Shown: positions 13,994 to 27,300, numbered from the stretch's first letter. The stretch: DNA of 52,667 bases from Saccoglossus kowalevskii (GCF_000003605.2 NW_003116452.1:871664-924330), one strand, 5' to 3'. Notes: generated from the letters alone by a model not told the origin. Numbers and translations are program-made.

Positions 13994-15250
13994 ATGTGTT
14001 CTACCAGTAGTTCGAGTCTCATCCCGTACGAATTCAAATCAACCGAACAACCAACGATGTATGCTGCCTGGGGAGGCAGTGGCATGACTCAGGCTGCGTT
14101 TGAGTTTCATCGTGCACAAATGTACAACTATAACAGTCGACTGCGATACGCGGGGATACCAGGCATACCCACGGCGACAGCGCACGGAATTTCACCATAC
14201 CTTCACCACCATCCACACGGAGCTGATACGTTCACGGCGTTGATGGCTTTCAACAAAGTTGATCCGAGGGCGAGACTGATTCATGAAGAGCCGAAACCGA
14301 GTCACAGCTACATAGGACTTATCGCTATGGCTATTTTAAAATCCAAGGATAGAAAAATGGTTTTAAGCGACATCTATCAGTACATTTTAGATAACTATCC
14401 GTATTTCCGTGCAAGGGGACCAGGTTGGAGAAACAGCATTCGACACAATTTATCTCTGAACGACTGCTTCGTAAAAGCGGGGCGAAGTGCAAATGGCAAA
14501 GGCCACTATTGGGCGATCCATCCAGCTAATATAGACGACTTCACGAAGGGTGATTTTCGCCGACGCCGGGCTCAACGGAAAGTGAGAAAGCACATGGGGT
14601 TATCTGTGCCAGACGACGAAGACAGTCCCAGTCCGCCACCAGTAACATCTGCCCAAATGAAATGGGTGAACCCGTCGTTCTTGCACAGTGGTGTAAGTTC
14701 GATCGGTGAAAATGCTGCCACGATTACCGGTCACCTACACCAGCCAACAAAAAAGAGACTATTCGACGTTGAGTCACTACTAGCACCCGAGACGAACGAA
14801 AACAAGGACAAATCGGCTGACGAAGACGACGAGGTTGAGGATTGCAAAGACACACTTGAACATGACCTGAAGGCGGCACAGATTGAAAGAAATCAACCAA
14901 ATACTGAAACCGCAGAAAGAATATCTGAATTCAAGTCCGAGGAAAGATCCAGCCCGAACACTGAAACTTGCCATTCACCCACTGCCAAGAACTTACGACA
15001 ATCGCCCCAAACTAATTTACGCAGCTCCTGGACAGCACCGACATTACCGCCTAGGACGAATGGCTGGCCGGGCAGCGCTTGGAGCATTGTCACGCCGTCA
15101 ACCAGGACAACGTACTCGGCGGGTATCACGCCGATCCCGTACGGTACCCCAACCCCATCACCCGGAATGGACACAGTGCAACAGTGGCAAGAGACATTCT
15201 CGCGGATAATGGCCAAGTCTTACAGTAAGAATTTGCAAGTAGAATCTTAA
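13994..15250 (+). CDS. FoxQ2: FoxQ2 forkhead transcription factor (copy A)
   Basis: Sequence-specific nuclear DNA-binding factor of the forkhead family. The frame stays open upstream to 13874 but has no ATG there. ATG 13994 is the first, with A at -3, giving 418 residues in one exon. The forkhead domain spans about residues 101-195, starting KPSHSYIGLIAMAIL. Recognition helix WRNSIRHNLSLNDCF is at 145-159, followed by GRSANGKGHYWAIHP. The tail GDFRRRRAQRKVRKHMGL and the preceding HEEP are typical of FoxQ2. An eh1-type Groucho-binding motif, FDVESLL, lies at 257-263, then an acidic stretch (about 268-290) and a C-terminal WQETFSRI at 398-405 that recurs in copy B. FoxQ2 genes are known for apical/anterior ectoderm patterning, so a repressor role is inferred. 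Family assignment is firm. Whether an untranslated 5' exon exists is unknown. Confidence 0.93.
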   Translation: MCSTSSSSLIPYEFKSTEQPTMYAAWGGSGMTQAAFEFHRAQMYNYNSRLRYAGIPGIPTATAHGISPYLHHHPHGADTFTALMAFNKVDPRARLIHEEPKPSHSYIGLIAMAILKSKDRKMVLSDIYQYILDNYPYFRARGPGWRNSIRHNLSLNDCFVKAGRSANGKGHYWAIHPANIDDFTKGDFRRRRAQRKVRKHMGLSVPDDEDSPSPPPVTSAQMKWVNPSFLHSGVSSIGENAATITGHLHQPTKKRLFDVESLLAPETNENKDKSADEDDEVEDCKDTLEHDLKAAQIERNQPNTETAERISEFKSEERSSPNTETCHSPTAKNLRQSPQTNLRSSWTAPTLPPRTNGWPGSAWSIVTPSTRTTYSAGITPIPYGTPTPSPGMDTVQQWQETFSRIMAKSYSKNLQVES

Positions 15251-15406
15251 ATTACCTGAGCTGACAATATTCTCAAAACGTGTGTTTTTAAAAAAATATG
15301 GTGCATATTTTTGTAGAGACTCATTTAGAAATATCCATACCAGATTTATAAGCACGTATATAATGTAATTTACTTATAAAACGGCAGTCTTCACATTTAT
15401 ATAAGT

Positions 15407-15415
15407 TTATTTATT
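15407..15415 (+). promoter_or_regulatory. AU-rich element in the FoxQ2 copy A 3' UTR
   Basis: The nonamer TTATTTATT matches the AU-rich instability element, 157 bases after the stop codon. It suggests a short-lived mRNA if the 3' UTR extends this far. Confidence 0.45.
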
Positions 15416-15628
15416 AATGCCTTTAGTACATAAACTAATGCAGTCATTTTATACCAATGTATCAGTCATCGAATTATTTAATCAAATCAGATTTGTTGTA
15501 AAAGAGAAAACTTATAAAACACACGTAATATTATTTGTATGCAGATATATAAAAATATTGTTTTTATCAAATTTTTTTTAGTTGTTATGTGCAAAGTTGG
15601 GGAATTACGATGTTAAATTAATGCTTAT

Positions 15629-15636
15629 TGTACATA
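15629..15636 (+). promoter_or_regulatory. Pumilio-type site in the FoxQ2 copy A 3' UTR
   Basis: TGTACATA fits the Pumilio consensus UGUANAUA exactly. It lies in the presumed 3' UTR, about 380 bases after the stop. Confidence 0.4.
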
Positions 15637-15949
15637 GTGGTATATAGACAAAGTAAAATAAGGCGCTTTCCTTTTTTTCTTGAATAATCTTCTTGTAGAG
15701 TATATTTTTATCTATTTTAAGTTTCATGATATTCCTGTTGTTTCAAGCGATTTCAAAATAAGGAACGAATTGCTGCTATGGAGATGGTAAAGACTTGTCA
15801 TTTCATCCAGTACGGACAAACGTAAACACGATCGACTCGATTTATCAGTCAACTGTGTTGACCGTGAACATTTCTTTGCCCCTTATTATTGTATCTGGAG
15901 TCAGTTTCTTCATTCATAAGATACACAATTTATCTTATTTAAAAACCCT

Positions 15950-15955
15950 AATAAA
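15950..15955 (+). terminator. Candidate poly(A) signal of FoxQ2 copy A
   Basis: This is the first canonical AATAAA after the stop codon, followed by T-rich sequence around 15980-16005. It would give a 3' UTR of about 700 bases. A variant hexamer (AGTAAA near 15651) followed by a T-rich tract could end a shorter form. Confidence 0.45.
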
Positions 15956-18900
15956 ATTGATATATGTAAGCAAATAACGATGTTTCCCTTTGTCTATCGT
16001 TTTTTAACTGCATTGATTTCATTTCATAATACAATCGGAGCCCTCTTTGCGTTAATGAACGCACGCACTTGCACACGCAGGGAGGTACCTTCCAGTATCA
16101 CTACACAAATTATAGCATTGAATGCTATAAAAATCCAATACCGTGCTAATTGCTACATCGTTCGTACTGTTCAGTTCTGTATGACTATATGATTGAGAAA
16201 CGAATTTCCCGTATTTCAAAATGAAAATGGGTATAGCAATGTGCACATGGCAGTTTTACCGCCAAGCTTCGCGTTAACAATTATCGAAATACTGAACACG
16301 CCGTGTTTTGACTTTAAAAAAGAAAAAGTTGCGTCTTTAACGCAAGGTTTACGCAAGAGCGCCGACGAGACTGCAACGATACGACACGAGTAAGCTGTTA
16401 ACGATGGTCTTCCACGTTCAATCTCGTTTTGAAACCAAAATTGAAATAAAATGATACTGAACAATTCCTGACCACGTGTTTATGTGGCCGCCAAATAAAC
16501 TGTTTGTTTGTTTGAAATACAAAAAATAAATAACTCGCCGTGTTGATTTGATCTGTTATTACGAATAAAGTAACAGATCTTTCGCAACAATCTGTAATCT
16601 ATGGTGTCATTTCAAACCTTGTTGAACCACTCGTGCTCCACCTACCGCGCAATCCGACGGTCATCATTAACACATCGCCATCGGTTAGTTTTACGAGAAG
16701 GCGTTCAGGCTCAGGCTGATCACGCTTTTCATGGATCGCGAAGAAGCAACGAAACACTGTTTTTTACATTTTTCGCCAGAATTCGGAAAACGTGATGTTC
16801 ATTTTGAAATAACCATTGATGTAGATTTTTACTTTGTGAAAACAAATTACAATTTCCTATTTCATTGAATTCAATTTAAGTGCATCGTCCACGGTTGTAA
16901 AATGAAATATTGAAATAGCATCTCGGAAACAAGAATTCCGGAAATGTCCCGCGGTTGGCGATTGTCCTCATACACAAATACGTTCATCGTCGTGTTGTTG
17001 TACAGCATAGTTTCGCATTGTGTAACTTTTTATACATGACGACAACATGAGAACACATTCGGCTAACAGATTCAGTTCCCAGTATAAAATAGTAAAAATA
17101 ACGCGAGTGTTTGTCCAGAGTTCGAAGCGATGGAGATTGGGAAGGCGTATCGAGCCGCCGCGTTACACCGAGTGTGTTCACAATCTCGCACGAGTGCGTG
17201 AAGTTTCAATAACTTGATCTCTTTCTGTGGTTTGAAGCCGGATATACCACGGCAATCACCGTCAACTCTAGTAGCTACGATACAACGGCGAGTACACTGT
17301 AAATGAGATGGAAATTTGTCCACGGCTGACAACCGATCGACTCGAATAAACCCACACATTTTACTACTGCGTCGAGTTGAAACAAAGCTACATTTCAAGA
17401 AACATTCCCGACTGGCCAATACACGGCAATTCCATCTCGACGCTAGACTACTGTCCTATTCTATACACATAAGTTGTGTTTATTTCATTCTTCTCAACCC
17501 CTATCCCTCAATTAGATGCATTCACAGCAAATAAGACGCGAGACACATAAAGTCAGTATACAAAATGAAATAGCTCTGTCACCATTATGATCCAGTCCGC
17601 TTAATTGAAAACCCTCCCCCAACTTGGAGCCGAACGCGATAAGTGTGGTCAAATTTGAGTGGACAAAGATCCGAACCCAGTCTACCCCGCCTAATGCACC
17701 AATTCGCCATTGTTATCCTTTGTTGAACAATGCAATCTGTGAGAATACTCTGGGGGTAGGGCATTTACAAAGAATATATTGACTGTTTCGAACTTTCTTG
17801 GCCTAGCCCGTGTGTTTCAATGTGTTCATTTATACTCCGCGTTGGTTTACGTGTTCTACGTGGAGGATCGAACTTACTTACTTGCACGATAACCCAGCGA
17901 CGAATACTGCTGAAATTCCTGTGATTACTAATTGTCAACCGTTTATTTGATGACGTGTGATTATTTTCGATATTTCGAGTTCGCATTTTTATCAAGGGTT
18001 ACTAACAGTACGTAACAATACTAGTTTTGGGGTGACCGGCGTTTTGCATGAACAACACATTCGTCGGTACTTCATCGCCGAAATGATAAGATTTGCATTC
18101 GCCCAGGCGTACGTAATATATGACGTGCTTTCAATGGCATATGGTGACTCCACTTTTTATGGCCGATTGCAGGCTGTGTTTTGCGATAGCGTTAAGAAAA
18201 ACGAAAACGGTAATGAGGCAACTGGGGACCCAAGAAACCGAAATAATTAAATTATAAACTATTTGTTGGTGTATATCATTTAAAAAATCAACTAGGCTGA
18301 ACCAATGCCCCAGGCGAAAACAGTTTTATTAATTGCTATGGGCAAAATGTACGAGACGAAGTTACCCACTCATTTTAATAGGCAGGAGGGCGGTGTTCAA
18401 AAGCTGCAACCTGTTCGTCAGCAACACATCGCCAATCACTCTGCAGGTTCGCAATTAATGTTCGCATATCTAGCATATATAGAGGTGACGAGGAATAAAT
18501 ATAAGTCTTAAGCGAGGCTGTTAGCGGGCGGGTTAAAACGAGCGGTATGCCTTTGGCGTAAGGCGTTTGCCCACCGTGGTACACTCTACGATGTAGTGTG
18601 CACATTTATTGGACCATGCACTGCGGAACGCATTGAATAATATGATTTGGTTTAAACTCGGTCCATCGTGCTCATTCAGCGTGTAAATCTAGTGTGCAAA
18701 TAGAATGAAGCCCACAAGACGCGGAGACATGATTTGAACTCATTTAAATGCCGCGATGGTAACACCGAAGTCGTTGTTTACTACGTCACTGATTGCCGAG
18801 TATATTGTGTTGTTCCTGACTACGTCATCATAGATTTACATAATTTCATGCAACCTAATTTGAATATATTTGGTAAAATCATGGAAATAACTATTGTGAT

Positions 18901-19620
18901 GTTTTAGTGTCAATTAGCTTATACTAAACCCTTATTCAATGGGTATATGGGTTAACCCCTTATCTAATCGATATATTGGGTCATACCACGTGAATCTAAA
19001 AATACATAAGGGTTTCAATGGTTTGATGAGGAGAGGTGATAACCAATGAATCGATAGATATATGAGAGGATTTAAAATAATGCCCCCTTGCCTTTAGTTT
19101 GAAATGAAGTTATTAGACCTAGCGTTTACATTTAGTTCTACATGTTTATTTCAAACAATGTTATTTTATGATACTAGCGCTATTTTTGATATTGTATATA
19201 ATAACGTCACAAATTAAGCTCGTTATATCGTTATTGTCACAGTGGCTCAAATCGGACCAGATATGCTTTTTCGCATTATCTGGGGAATGTTACTTACATT
19301 TTGATAGAAATTACAGTAATCAACACTGTCAAACGTAGAATGGCTAACGCCATGGCAATGTACTGGAGCTTTTTTATTTACGTTTTCATAATGTCAGAAG
19401 AAAATTAATTAATTTCAATTAAACGCCTAAACATAGTGTATTGTATTACTATTTATAACAATATTTCACAGTAACAATAAAAGCAATGTAATAAAGTCGT
19501 CAAAACGTGATTAATATAACTCTTTATAATTATGAACAACAATTTAAAACATATTTCAGTTTTCCATTAACAACCTTCCATCAAACCATTAGTACATTTA
19601 CCATACATATTTAGATACAA
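15956..19620. other. Non-coding stretch downstream of FoxQ2 copy A
   Basis: Only chance frames of up to 115 codons with no domain. No repeat family recognised. Nothing further can be supported. Confidence 0.5.
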
Positions 19621-19884
19621 TGACACACGTTCCCATGACTACAACATCCAACGCAACTCTCTCCCACCTGCTACACAATTTTTAAGCGCCCAGCTCGCCT
19701 ACCATTTCCACTCTCCCATTGGTCAAACATTCCCAACTTTTCACAGTTGAACCTCCACCAGCTACACAATGCCCACAATCTCAATTAACCACCATTTCCA
19801 CTCCCTACTGGCACAGCAATTCCAAGCTCCAAAAGCTCAAGCAATTCCAAATGACAGTTAGTATTAGTTTACAATATCATATGT
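19621..19884. repeat. Pyrimidine-rich degenerate repeat beside the minisatellite
   Basis: C/T/A-rich sequence with two diverged copies about 91 bp apart (CTACACAAT at 19671 and 19762, each followed by ACCATTTCCACTC). It may be an old tandem duplication at the edge of the minisatellite that follows. Confidence 0.5.
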
Positions 19885-20853
19885 GACCTTACCTGTCTAC
19901 TTACCTAACATTACTTATTTGTCTACTCACATGAAATTACTCACCTGGCTACTCACCTGACAGTACTCACCTGTCTACTTACCTGTCTACTCACATGACA
20001 TTACTCACCTGGCTACTCACCTGACAGTACTTACCTGTCTACTTACCTAATACTTTTTACCTGTCTACTCACATGACATTACTTACCTGTCTACTCACCT
20101 GACAGTACTTACCTGTCTACTCACCTGACAGTACTTACCTGTCTACTCACATGACATTACTTACCTGTCTACTCACCTAATACTACTTACCTGTCTACTC
20201 CCCTAACATTACTTACCTGTCTACTCACATGACATTACTCACATGGCTACTCACCTGACAGTACTTACCTGTCTACTTACCTAATACTACTTACCTGTCT
20301 ATTCACCTAACATTACTTACCTGTCTGCTCACCTAACATTACTTACCTGTCTATTCTCAGAGCATTTCTTACCTATCTACTCTCCTACATTACTTACATG
20401 TCTGCTCACCTGACAGTACTTACCTGTCTACTCACCTGACAGTACTTACCTGTCTACTCACCTGACAGTACTTACCTGTCTACTCACCTAATACTACTTA
20501 CCTGTCTATTCTCAGAGCATTTCTTACCTGTCTACTCCCCTAACATTACTTACCTATCTGCTCACCTGACATTACTTACCTGCCTGCTCAGCTAACATTT
20601 CTTACCTATCTGCTCACCTGACATTACTTACCTGTCTATTCTCAGAGCATTTCTTACCTATCTACTCTCCTACATTACTTACCTGTCTGCTCACCTAACA
20701 TTACTTACCTGTCTATTCTCAGAGCATTTCTTACCTATCTACTCTCCTACATTACTTACCTGTCTACTCTCCTACATTACTTACATGTCTGCTCACCTGA
20801 CATTACTTACCTGTCTACTCACCTAACATTACTATTTTTGTCTACTCACCTGA
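19885..20853. repeat. 26-bp minisatellite carrying 5' splice-site consensus on the minus strand
   Basis: The array is built of 26-bp units made of two related halves, TACTTACCTGTC and TACTCACCTGACAG. The step is seen between GACAGTAC at 20101 and 20127. On the minus strand the halves read CAGGTAAGT and CAGGTGAGT, both perfect 5' splice-site consensus. By eye I count 22 exact copies of the first and 11 of the second, plus near matches. A variant unit with TATTCTCAGAGCATTTC is interspersed in the right half. The array ends in (AAATA)n at 20860-20880. Confidence 0.92.
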
Positions 20854-20890
20854 TAAGTAAATAAAATAAAATAAAATAATACTGCTAATT

Positions 20891-21072
20891 TCAAACTTTC
20901 TCTCTCCTTGTCTTCATTTACTTGTTACTGTAAGCCTCAGTGTATACGTAACCATGGTAATATCGATAAAAGCAGCTACTCCATACTTGTATACTTGTAT
21001 AAAACCGGATAAATCCATATACGTAGAGAACGCATTAGTTTACTGTGAATGTTTGACACCCATGTACGTGTT
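20891..21072 (-). repeat. Dispersed repeat, copy 1
   Basis: About 180 bp that match 36721-36886 in reverse complement. Shared landmarks include AGCAGCTACTCCATACTT, TTACTTGTTACTGTAAG, AAAACCGGATAAA and, after a small indel, ATTAGTTTAC and GTTTGAC. The end near 20880 abuts an (AAATA)n tract, and copy 2 abuts (TTTA)n at the equivalent end, so an A-rich simple tail seems part of the element. Class unknown; a non-LTR 3' end or SINE is possible. Confidence 0.8.
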
Positions 21073-23196
21073 GTATGAAATATAAATGGCGAGCGATCAA
21101 ACTTTATTGACGGTTAATGGAAGAAACACAGCCATCGAGTCAAACAGTGAGTTAATTCCATTCACCAACTTCATTACAAGTTCTCTAGGGTGCCACTACG
21201 TTAATTTGACATCATCAAAGTGAGTATTGATTGTTATTGCGTTTGACATAACCTGAGTGGATGAAAAAATTCCACTAAACAAAACAGTGTGTCATAGAAA
21301 CATGATATAAACAATATGTTCAATCTGCCAATCTTCAACCGCTCTGTTTTCTTAGCGTATATACGGAAACAATGATTTATTTATTTATTCTTAATGTTTT
21401 TAGTGTCTTTATAGGACGTTAATCCGTGATTCACACCCTTTGTTTCCATGACTAATTACTTTATTCTCGTTCTATTTTTCACCTAACTGTCATGGTGTTT
21501 CCTTTGCAAATAGTTCACTAATTGCTCACCGTCCCTCCCAAGTTTTCACACCATTTAGAATAAAGACGGATCTTGCTAACATGCTGAGACGAACAAACAA
21601 ATAAATAAAGGGAAACAACATCACTTGGTGCAACACCTGTAGTGACGTCAAAATGTGTGATAACTAACTACCGAACAAACAATCATGACAAATGTGAAAA
21701 GTAGGAGAAAATTTCCGTTTACTGCTGCTCGTTGCCGCTTATTGTTCCCGCGCACGCTAATTGATTAATCACTCGTTATGTTAGTTTTTGTAGTGTAATT
21801 ATTGACAGGGCTCCTTGTCGTTGTTAAGGTTACTGATCATCGATAACTCAGTAATTATATATTAAATCTCGCATATATATCAAACATTGCGTTACGATGG
21901 CATTTTTACCCTCCGAAAGTCGCATTTTCCGGCCAATATTTTAGTGCAACTTTTTGCAATTTTTTTACGCGTTTATTTATAATTTCTTTGTTAGTTTTGA
22001 GCTAAATAAAGATTTCCCAATGGCTACGGATCAATGATTTTGAAAAAGTGTGTGGAAAAAAAAAAACGCGTGGAAAAGTAGACACGTTTTTTTTTTTTTT
22101 TTTTTTTTTTTATAAACGATGACGAATGTTGACTTTGTCGTTCAGGGGGTTAATATTATCTATTTGTAGTCCCCGCTGATTGTGCTTGCGTTACGCATTT
22201 AAACCACGTGACCATTGTGAATTAGTTATCGACACAGAACAGTATATTAACAATAGAGTATTAATAGGTGTTATCGCGAGGGACCCTCCGATAAAATAAG
22301 TCCACCTATATAAACGTCCCTGGAGTACCACTACGCTGCATTGACATTACGTAAATGAACGAATGGGGGATTTTATGTAGAAACAATAACACAGACGATC
22401 AATCGTTTTAGCCTAGTGAACTGCCTCACTTTTCTCATTAAAAGTAGAAGCGAGGTTTCCTTTCTTGTCAACCGCGGACTGCTGTTATATTTCGCTTACA
22501 ATAGATTGTAAGACTTTCTTAGTCGCTATATTTTTTGTCAAATAATGCCTTCCAAATAATTGAATAATTTTTTGTAACCAAAACTATTTCAATGATTTAT
22601 ACATTGCTACCGTACAACGAGCTTATGTCTAAATGTAGCTTCTTCAACCCGAAACTTACATCACATCTATAATGCTCTTATTGCAACTTTCATTGTGTGG
22701 TTTTGTTTAAAAGATAGCCGTAGACCAATATGTTACTAGTACACCCGTAGTTTAAAACTCAACACGATTGGGCGGCATACATTGTAATGTTAACAATGCT
22801 TTATGAATAGATTCATCATTACAGTAATTTAGAAACTGACATTTTTATTTCTGGTGTAAAACAAGATATAAGATTATTACTATGATGAGTTTCATCGGGG
22901 CACAGATCAAAATGCTGAGTATAGCCTGGCACCAAACTAAGTTCTTCGCCGCCAATACCTCGTATTTGCGATGATTGTCAGACGCCTCGACGCAGATGAA
23001 ATAAAAACTTCCACTCGACTTTGTCAGACGAGCGTACATATTTAATATATCGATTCAGAAACACAAAGTGCCGATCACAAATTCAATAGGGCAAATGCAA
23101 GTTGACATGCTTGAAATATTCATTACTACGAGATGGCTTTAAAAATAAACATAATGTGCAATTTTCAATTGAGTGTTTTCCCTATTGAGTGAAAAA

Positions 23197-23463
23197 TCAA
23201 ACCTGTCCGGCCAACATGACGCCAGCGCCGAATTGATGAAATAAACAAGCAATATATAAAAAATTAAACACCCCAGAAAATATGACGTAATACTTATATA
23301 CGCGGTCAAACAATTCGGCTAATCGCTCACGTGCTGATGGTGAGATCAATGTTTGGGCACGCTGTAGTCGTTTAGGCGCGTGCGATGTATTGTCTTGGCA
23401 ACCATTATTCAAATCATTCAATAGATGCATATGGCCCCTCATAATTGAAGCAACTCCATTCAT
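23197..23463 (-). CDS. Weak candidate: short membrane-protein-like frame
   Basis: An 88-codon ATG-initiated frame. Residues about 1-50 are polar and basic (HAPKRLQRAQ, SARERLAELF), followed by a strongly hydrophobic stretch, YYVIFSGVFNFLYIACLF, then FHQFGAGVML. This order looks like a soluble segment followed by a transmembrane helix. The frame ends at LAGQ just before GTTTGA, which could serve as a weak donor, so it might be an exon. I do not recognise the family. Chance is the more likely explanation. Confidence 0.17.
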   Translation of the reverse strand: MNGVASIMRGHMHLLNDLNNGCQDNTSHAPKRLQRAQTLISPSARERLAELFDRVYKYYVIFSGVFNFLYIACLFHQFGAGVMLAGQV

Positions 23464-24204
23464 TCAAACTAGTCTTTGAATATTCATTTTCGAATGTAGA
23501 TGAAAGCCGAATGTGTTAAGTAGTAATCAATACGTCTCTTCTCCCTACGTTGTGACATACAGATAGCAAAACGTGTCATAGTAATATATATATGTATATT
23601 GTGACAACAATTATCAATTTATTTTCAGGTTTCAGACGTGTTTCTATATGTTTTCCATTAGTATTGTGGTGACGGACACTGAGGTCACCGGAATTGTTAT
23701 TATTTATTTAAACACGGGAATGTGACAGAGGTAGCATGTGTTTCTTTATATGCCGCTGCGTTCAACACGAATACCACGACTTTAAATCAGTGGTTATAAC
23801 GCTAATGTTAAATCCTCATCGAAACCGACGTGGTTGCCGCTACCAATATTACACCAATACTAACTTGAACCTTTTTTATAATTACATAATATTATGTTTG
23901 ATATATACTTGGCTCGACTAAGAAATTTGTATTCATGTATTATACATCCAAAACAACAACATACAATACAATTGTGCAATATCAAATGGAGAACTTCACT
24001 TGCTAGATGATATGCTACTTTTTAAAACCAATTCACTCCAACTCGTCATCCTTTGGGGGTCTTGTCGTGGACAAAACTGAACTGATTGAAGACAAATACA
24101 AAGAGCCACACAAGCATATACAAATAAATACTAATTACTCTCATTAAGAGTTGTCATTTACATATTGGCAATTAGTATGTGTATATTCATTTTAATAACA
24201 CAAT

Positions 24205-24350
24205 GGCGATCATCTCGGTATCGGCGATGATGGTCATCTAAATGTCAGCAATAGCGGTGGGTTTATGCAATACCGGTCGTCTGGACGTCAGCGACGCCGG
24301 GTCACCTTCATATCAGCGGTTTCGTTAGCCCGGGGTGAGCGGTGCCGCTA
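24205..24350. repeat. Degenerate GC-richer minisatellite
   Basis: Loosely repeated modules of about 40-45 bp around TCGGCGATGATGGTCATC, ACGTCAGCGACGCCGGG and ATATCAGCGG, clearly more GC-rich than the surroundings. The copies are too diverged to define a consensus by eye. Confidence 0.4.
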
Positions 24351-27300
24351 TTCTTGCATCTTCATCTGAGTGAACACAATAACAGAAGACAATTCCGGCG
24401 ACAGCTTAGCTGTGTGTTTTTATTATTTCAAAGTGCTTTGTAGACACTGTCTATACTTAATATAAACCAATATAAATTGAAATTGACACTTCATGCATAA
24501 GTGTATGACATTATTGTTAGTCACGCAATACTGATTTCCCAATAATAGTATCTATTTTGTTTTTGCTTGAATTTCGTTCATTCAAGAGGAGTTGTAAATT
24601 GACTTTAACTATCCATCAATGAAAGCGCAAATATGTAAATTAATTGGGGACTAAACAATCCTGTCAAATGTTTCTTCAGGGGTCTTGCTAAATCATGAGA
24701 AGATTTGTTAAACAGTACAAGCTAGACACCAGGAGAAATGGGTGTTGCAGGGGGGAAATTTTGTCACATTGAAGATAAATAAAATTTCACAGATAGGACA
24801 CTGCAAAATAAGGCACTACTTACATTTTCCGTGTTTGTTCCCCAATAGTCATTGTCATTACTCGTCTTTATACCGTGATTTTTGGAGGCACTTATCACAT
24901 TAAGATATCTTCCTCGTGTCACTCAAAGTTTAATTAATTCATATCAAATACAAATATTAATAAGTCACATGAGTTTTTGTGTGCAGTAATTTATTGATTA
25001 TTGAATGGTGTCCTTTTTCGTCGGATCTGTTCCAAATTGAGTCGGACAGATAGAGACGAATTCTCGTTGTGATTGTCAAACATCACCGTGATTGTCAAGC
25101 AGTGACCTACAGACGGGGTCAAAGAAACCAACCACAAACTTTACATTTCGACAAATCGAAAGCAGCCATACAAAGACATACTCCAAGGTAGAAACTATAA
25201 TTTACACATACTGGAGTACATTGAAATGATCACGTATTGACTACCGAACCTTACTTCTGTCAAAATGTGTATATTTAAAATGAGAGTGATAAGTCGGTGA
25301 GGCCAGTGTAGTCTGTGATTAACGGTATTAAATCACTAGATATACCACGATGACCCTAGAGATGGTGTAACGGTTTTAGCGGTACACAATGATCTTTGTG
25401 GAAGAAATGGAGTGGAAAAATAGGATACAGTGTTAAAAGGTGTGAGTAAAAGCATGGTGTCAGCGGTTTATTATTTAAGCTTAGCGAATCGTGAATTGAG
25501 TTGATGCCAATAGACCGGCTTTACCAACAGACAATTGAACAAGAAAGTCAGAATGTTTTGCCTGCTTCGGTGTACGTCGTCTGTAGAGACCCATCTTTTT
25601 GTACACCGCCAAGCGTTAGGTACGAGGGGGGAAATTAACACCAAGTATCTGACATACAGCGTAACATGATACTCACGTAGTTATTATATACGAATGATGA
25701 ACAAATCAAGTAGTTACAATAAAGTAGTGAAAGAACAAAACAAACATATATTAAATGCACAGATAATTGCAAAACAGAATGCAGTAGTAATTCAAATATG
25801 AGAGGGGGGAAGGAGTGGGTTATACTTTCCCTGACCGATCTTTCTTCGCCGGACCGGCGTCGATCTGTACGGGCCGGCATCCACTAGCATCTGTACTGGC
25901 CAGCGTCGATCTCTCAATGCACATGTTTCAACCATCGCGTGAAAAGAAACTTTTTAAAGAAAAAATATGCGCTTTGACGCTGATGCCATTTTCCTGTACA
26001 TAATTTTATTGTTCGAAACAGAAAAAGAAGGTTCTTACTAAAACACGAGTTGTGAGCTGTGACGTGAACTCCTAATGTCACATCCATTTGGTACGTGGTG
26101 GATCTATAATTGTGTCCTGTTAAAAGCGAAAATGCATTTTTTTTGTTTCCCCCAAAATAAAAAAAAAATGCTAGTTGACGGATTCAGGACGATAATTCGT
26201 ATCTGGCAGTTTATTCAATAAAGAAAAGCACATACGCACTTTGTTTAAGACAAATCGTTAAATATCGTCCACCTGGACTTCCTATTACCGTCCTGTTACT
26301 GTGTGGTTTGAGGGCACAGTAAGAGGTACGCGTGAACTATTGGTCTGTCTCAGAAGCCGTTCAGTCGGCTACTCAAAACAGTGCGGTAATTAATTGTCGT
26401 CGCCGGGCAAATGCACTTATCCCCATCAAATTGCCACCACAAAGGCCAATTTGCAGATTCGGAGTCTAGGGAATGAAAGGTATTCACATATTTGAAAGTC
26501 AAAGTGTTGCAGTCGATCCATTTACTGCCGCCGATAGCATCTTTTAGCTGAAGATATCAGCCAAAGATAGCTCTCGAAAACGTGCTGTAATGGGCTCCGT
26601 GAGTTGTTGCCTATCTCACAGTTTCTATCACGGCGTGTATGCATGGCCTGTCGAGACTTTAAACTCTGTCTGCTCGGGATTTGTAGGTTTTGTTTCTCAG
26701 TAAACAGTGTACAAACACGCTAAAAAATACTTAGATACCGACGTGCTATGCTTGGTAAATTAAGGGGAAAAACTAAACAAAAAGTGTTATAAAAATTAAG
26801 AATTGTACAATAATAGTGTTATCGGTTGAATCGAAATCACTCATGGTTGGATAGACGGGTATAATGGAGGCATGGCCATGCCTAAAACGTGACAACCCAT
26901 AAAGTCTTTAAAAATAGCCACTCCTCGCTAATTCCGCCATACTGTCGGCACAATCTGTAATACACAATGGCATTTTAAAGTTGGCGTTTTAAAAATTACA
27001 CAACAGTCACGCTGTCACTGTTCTGTGAATGCGGCGACTTCCACTCTTTGCAAGCGAGTTGTATAAAAAAAAGTAGAGATGTTGAATCACCCGTACCAAA
27101 TCGAATATCATATAACCACATGCACACTATGCATACGCACTGCTTTAACAGGCTTTTAGTCGAAGTGATCGCATCAAACCAGCATTACTGATAGAATCTA
27201 TGCATGAATTCAAGGCAGAAATTGTGTGGATTGATCGGTATTTAGAACTTACCTGCCAAGGATATTATTTGTTTTAAACTTTCACTCTCCATATCTCACA

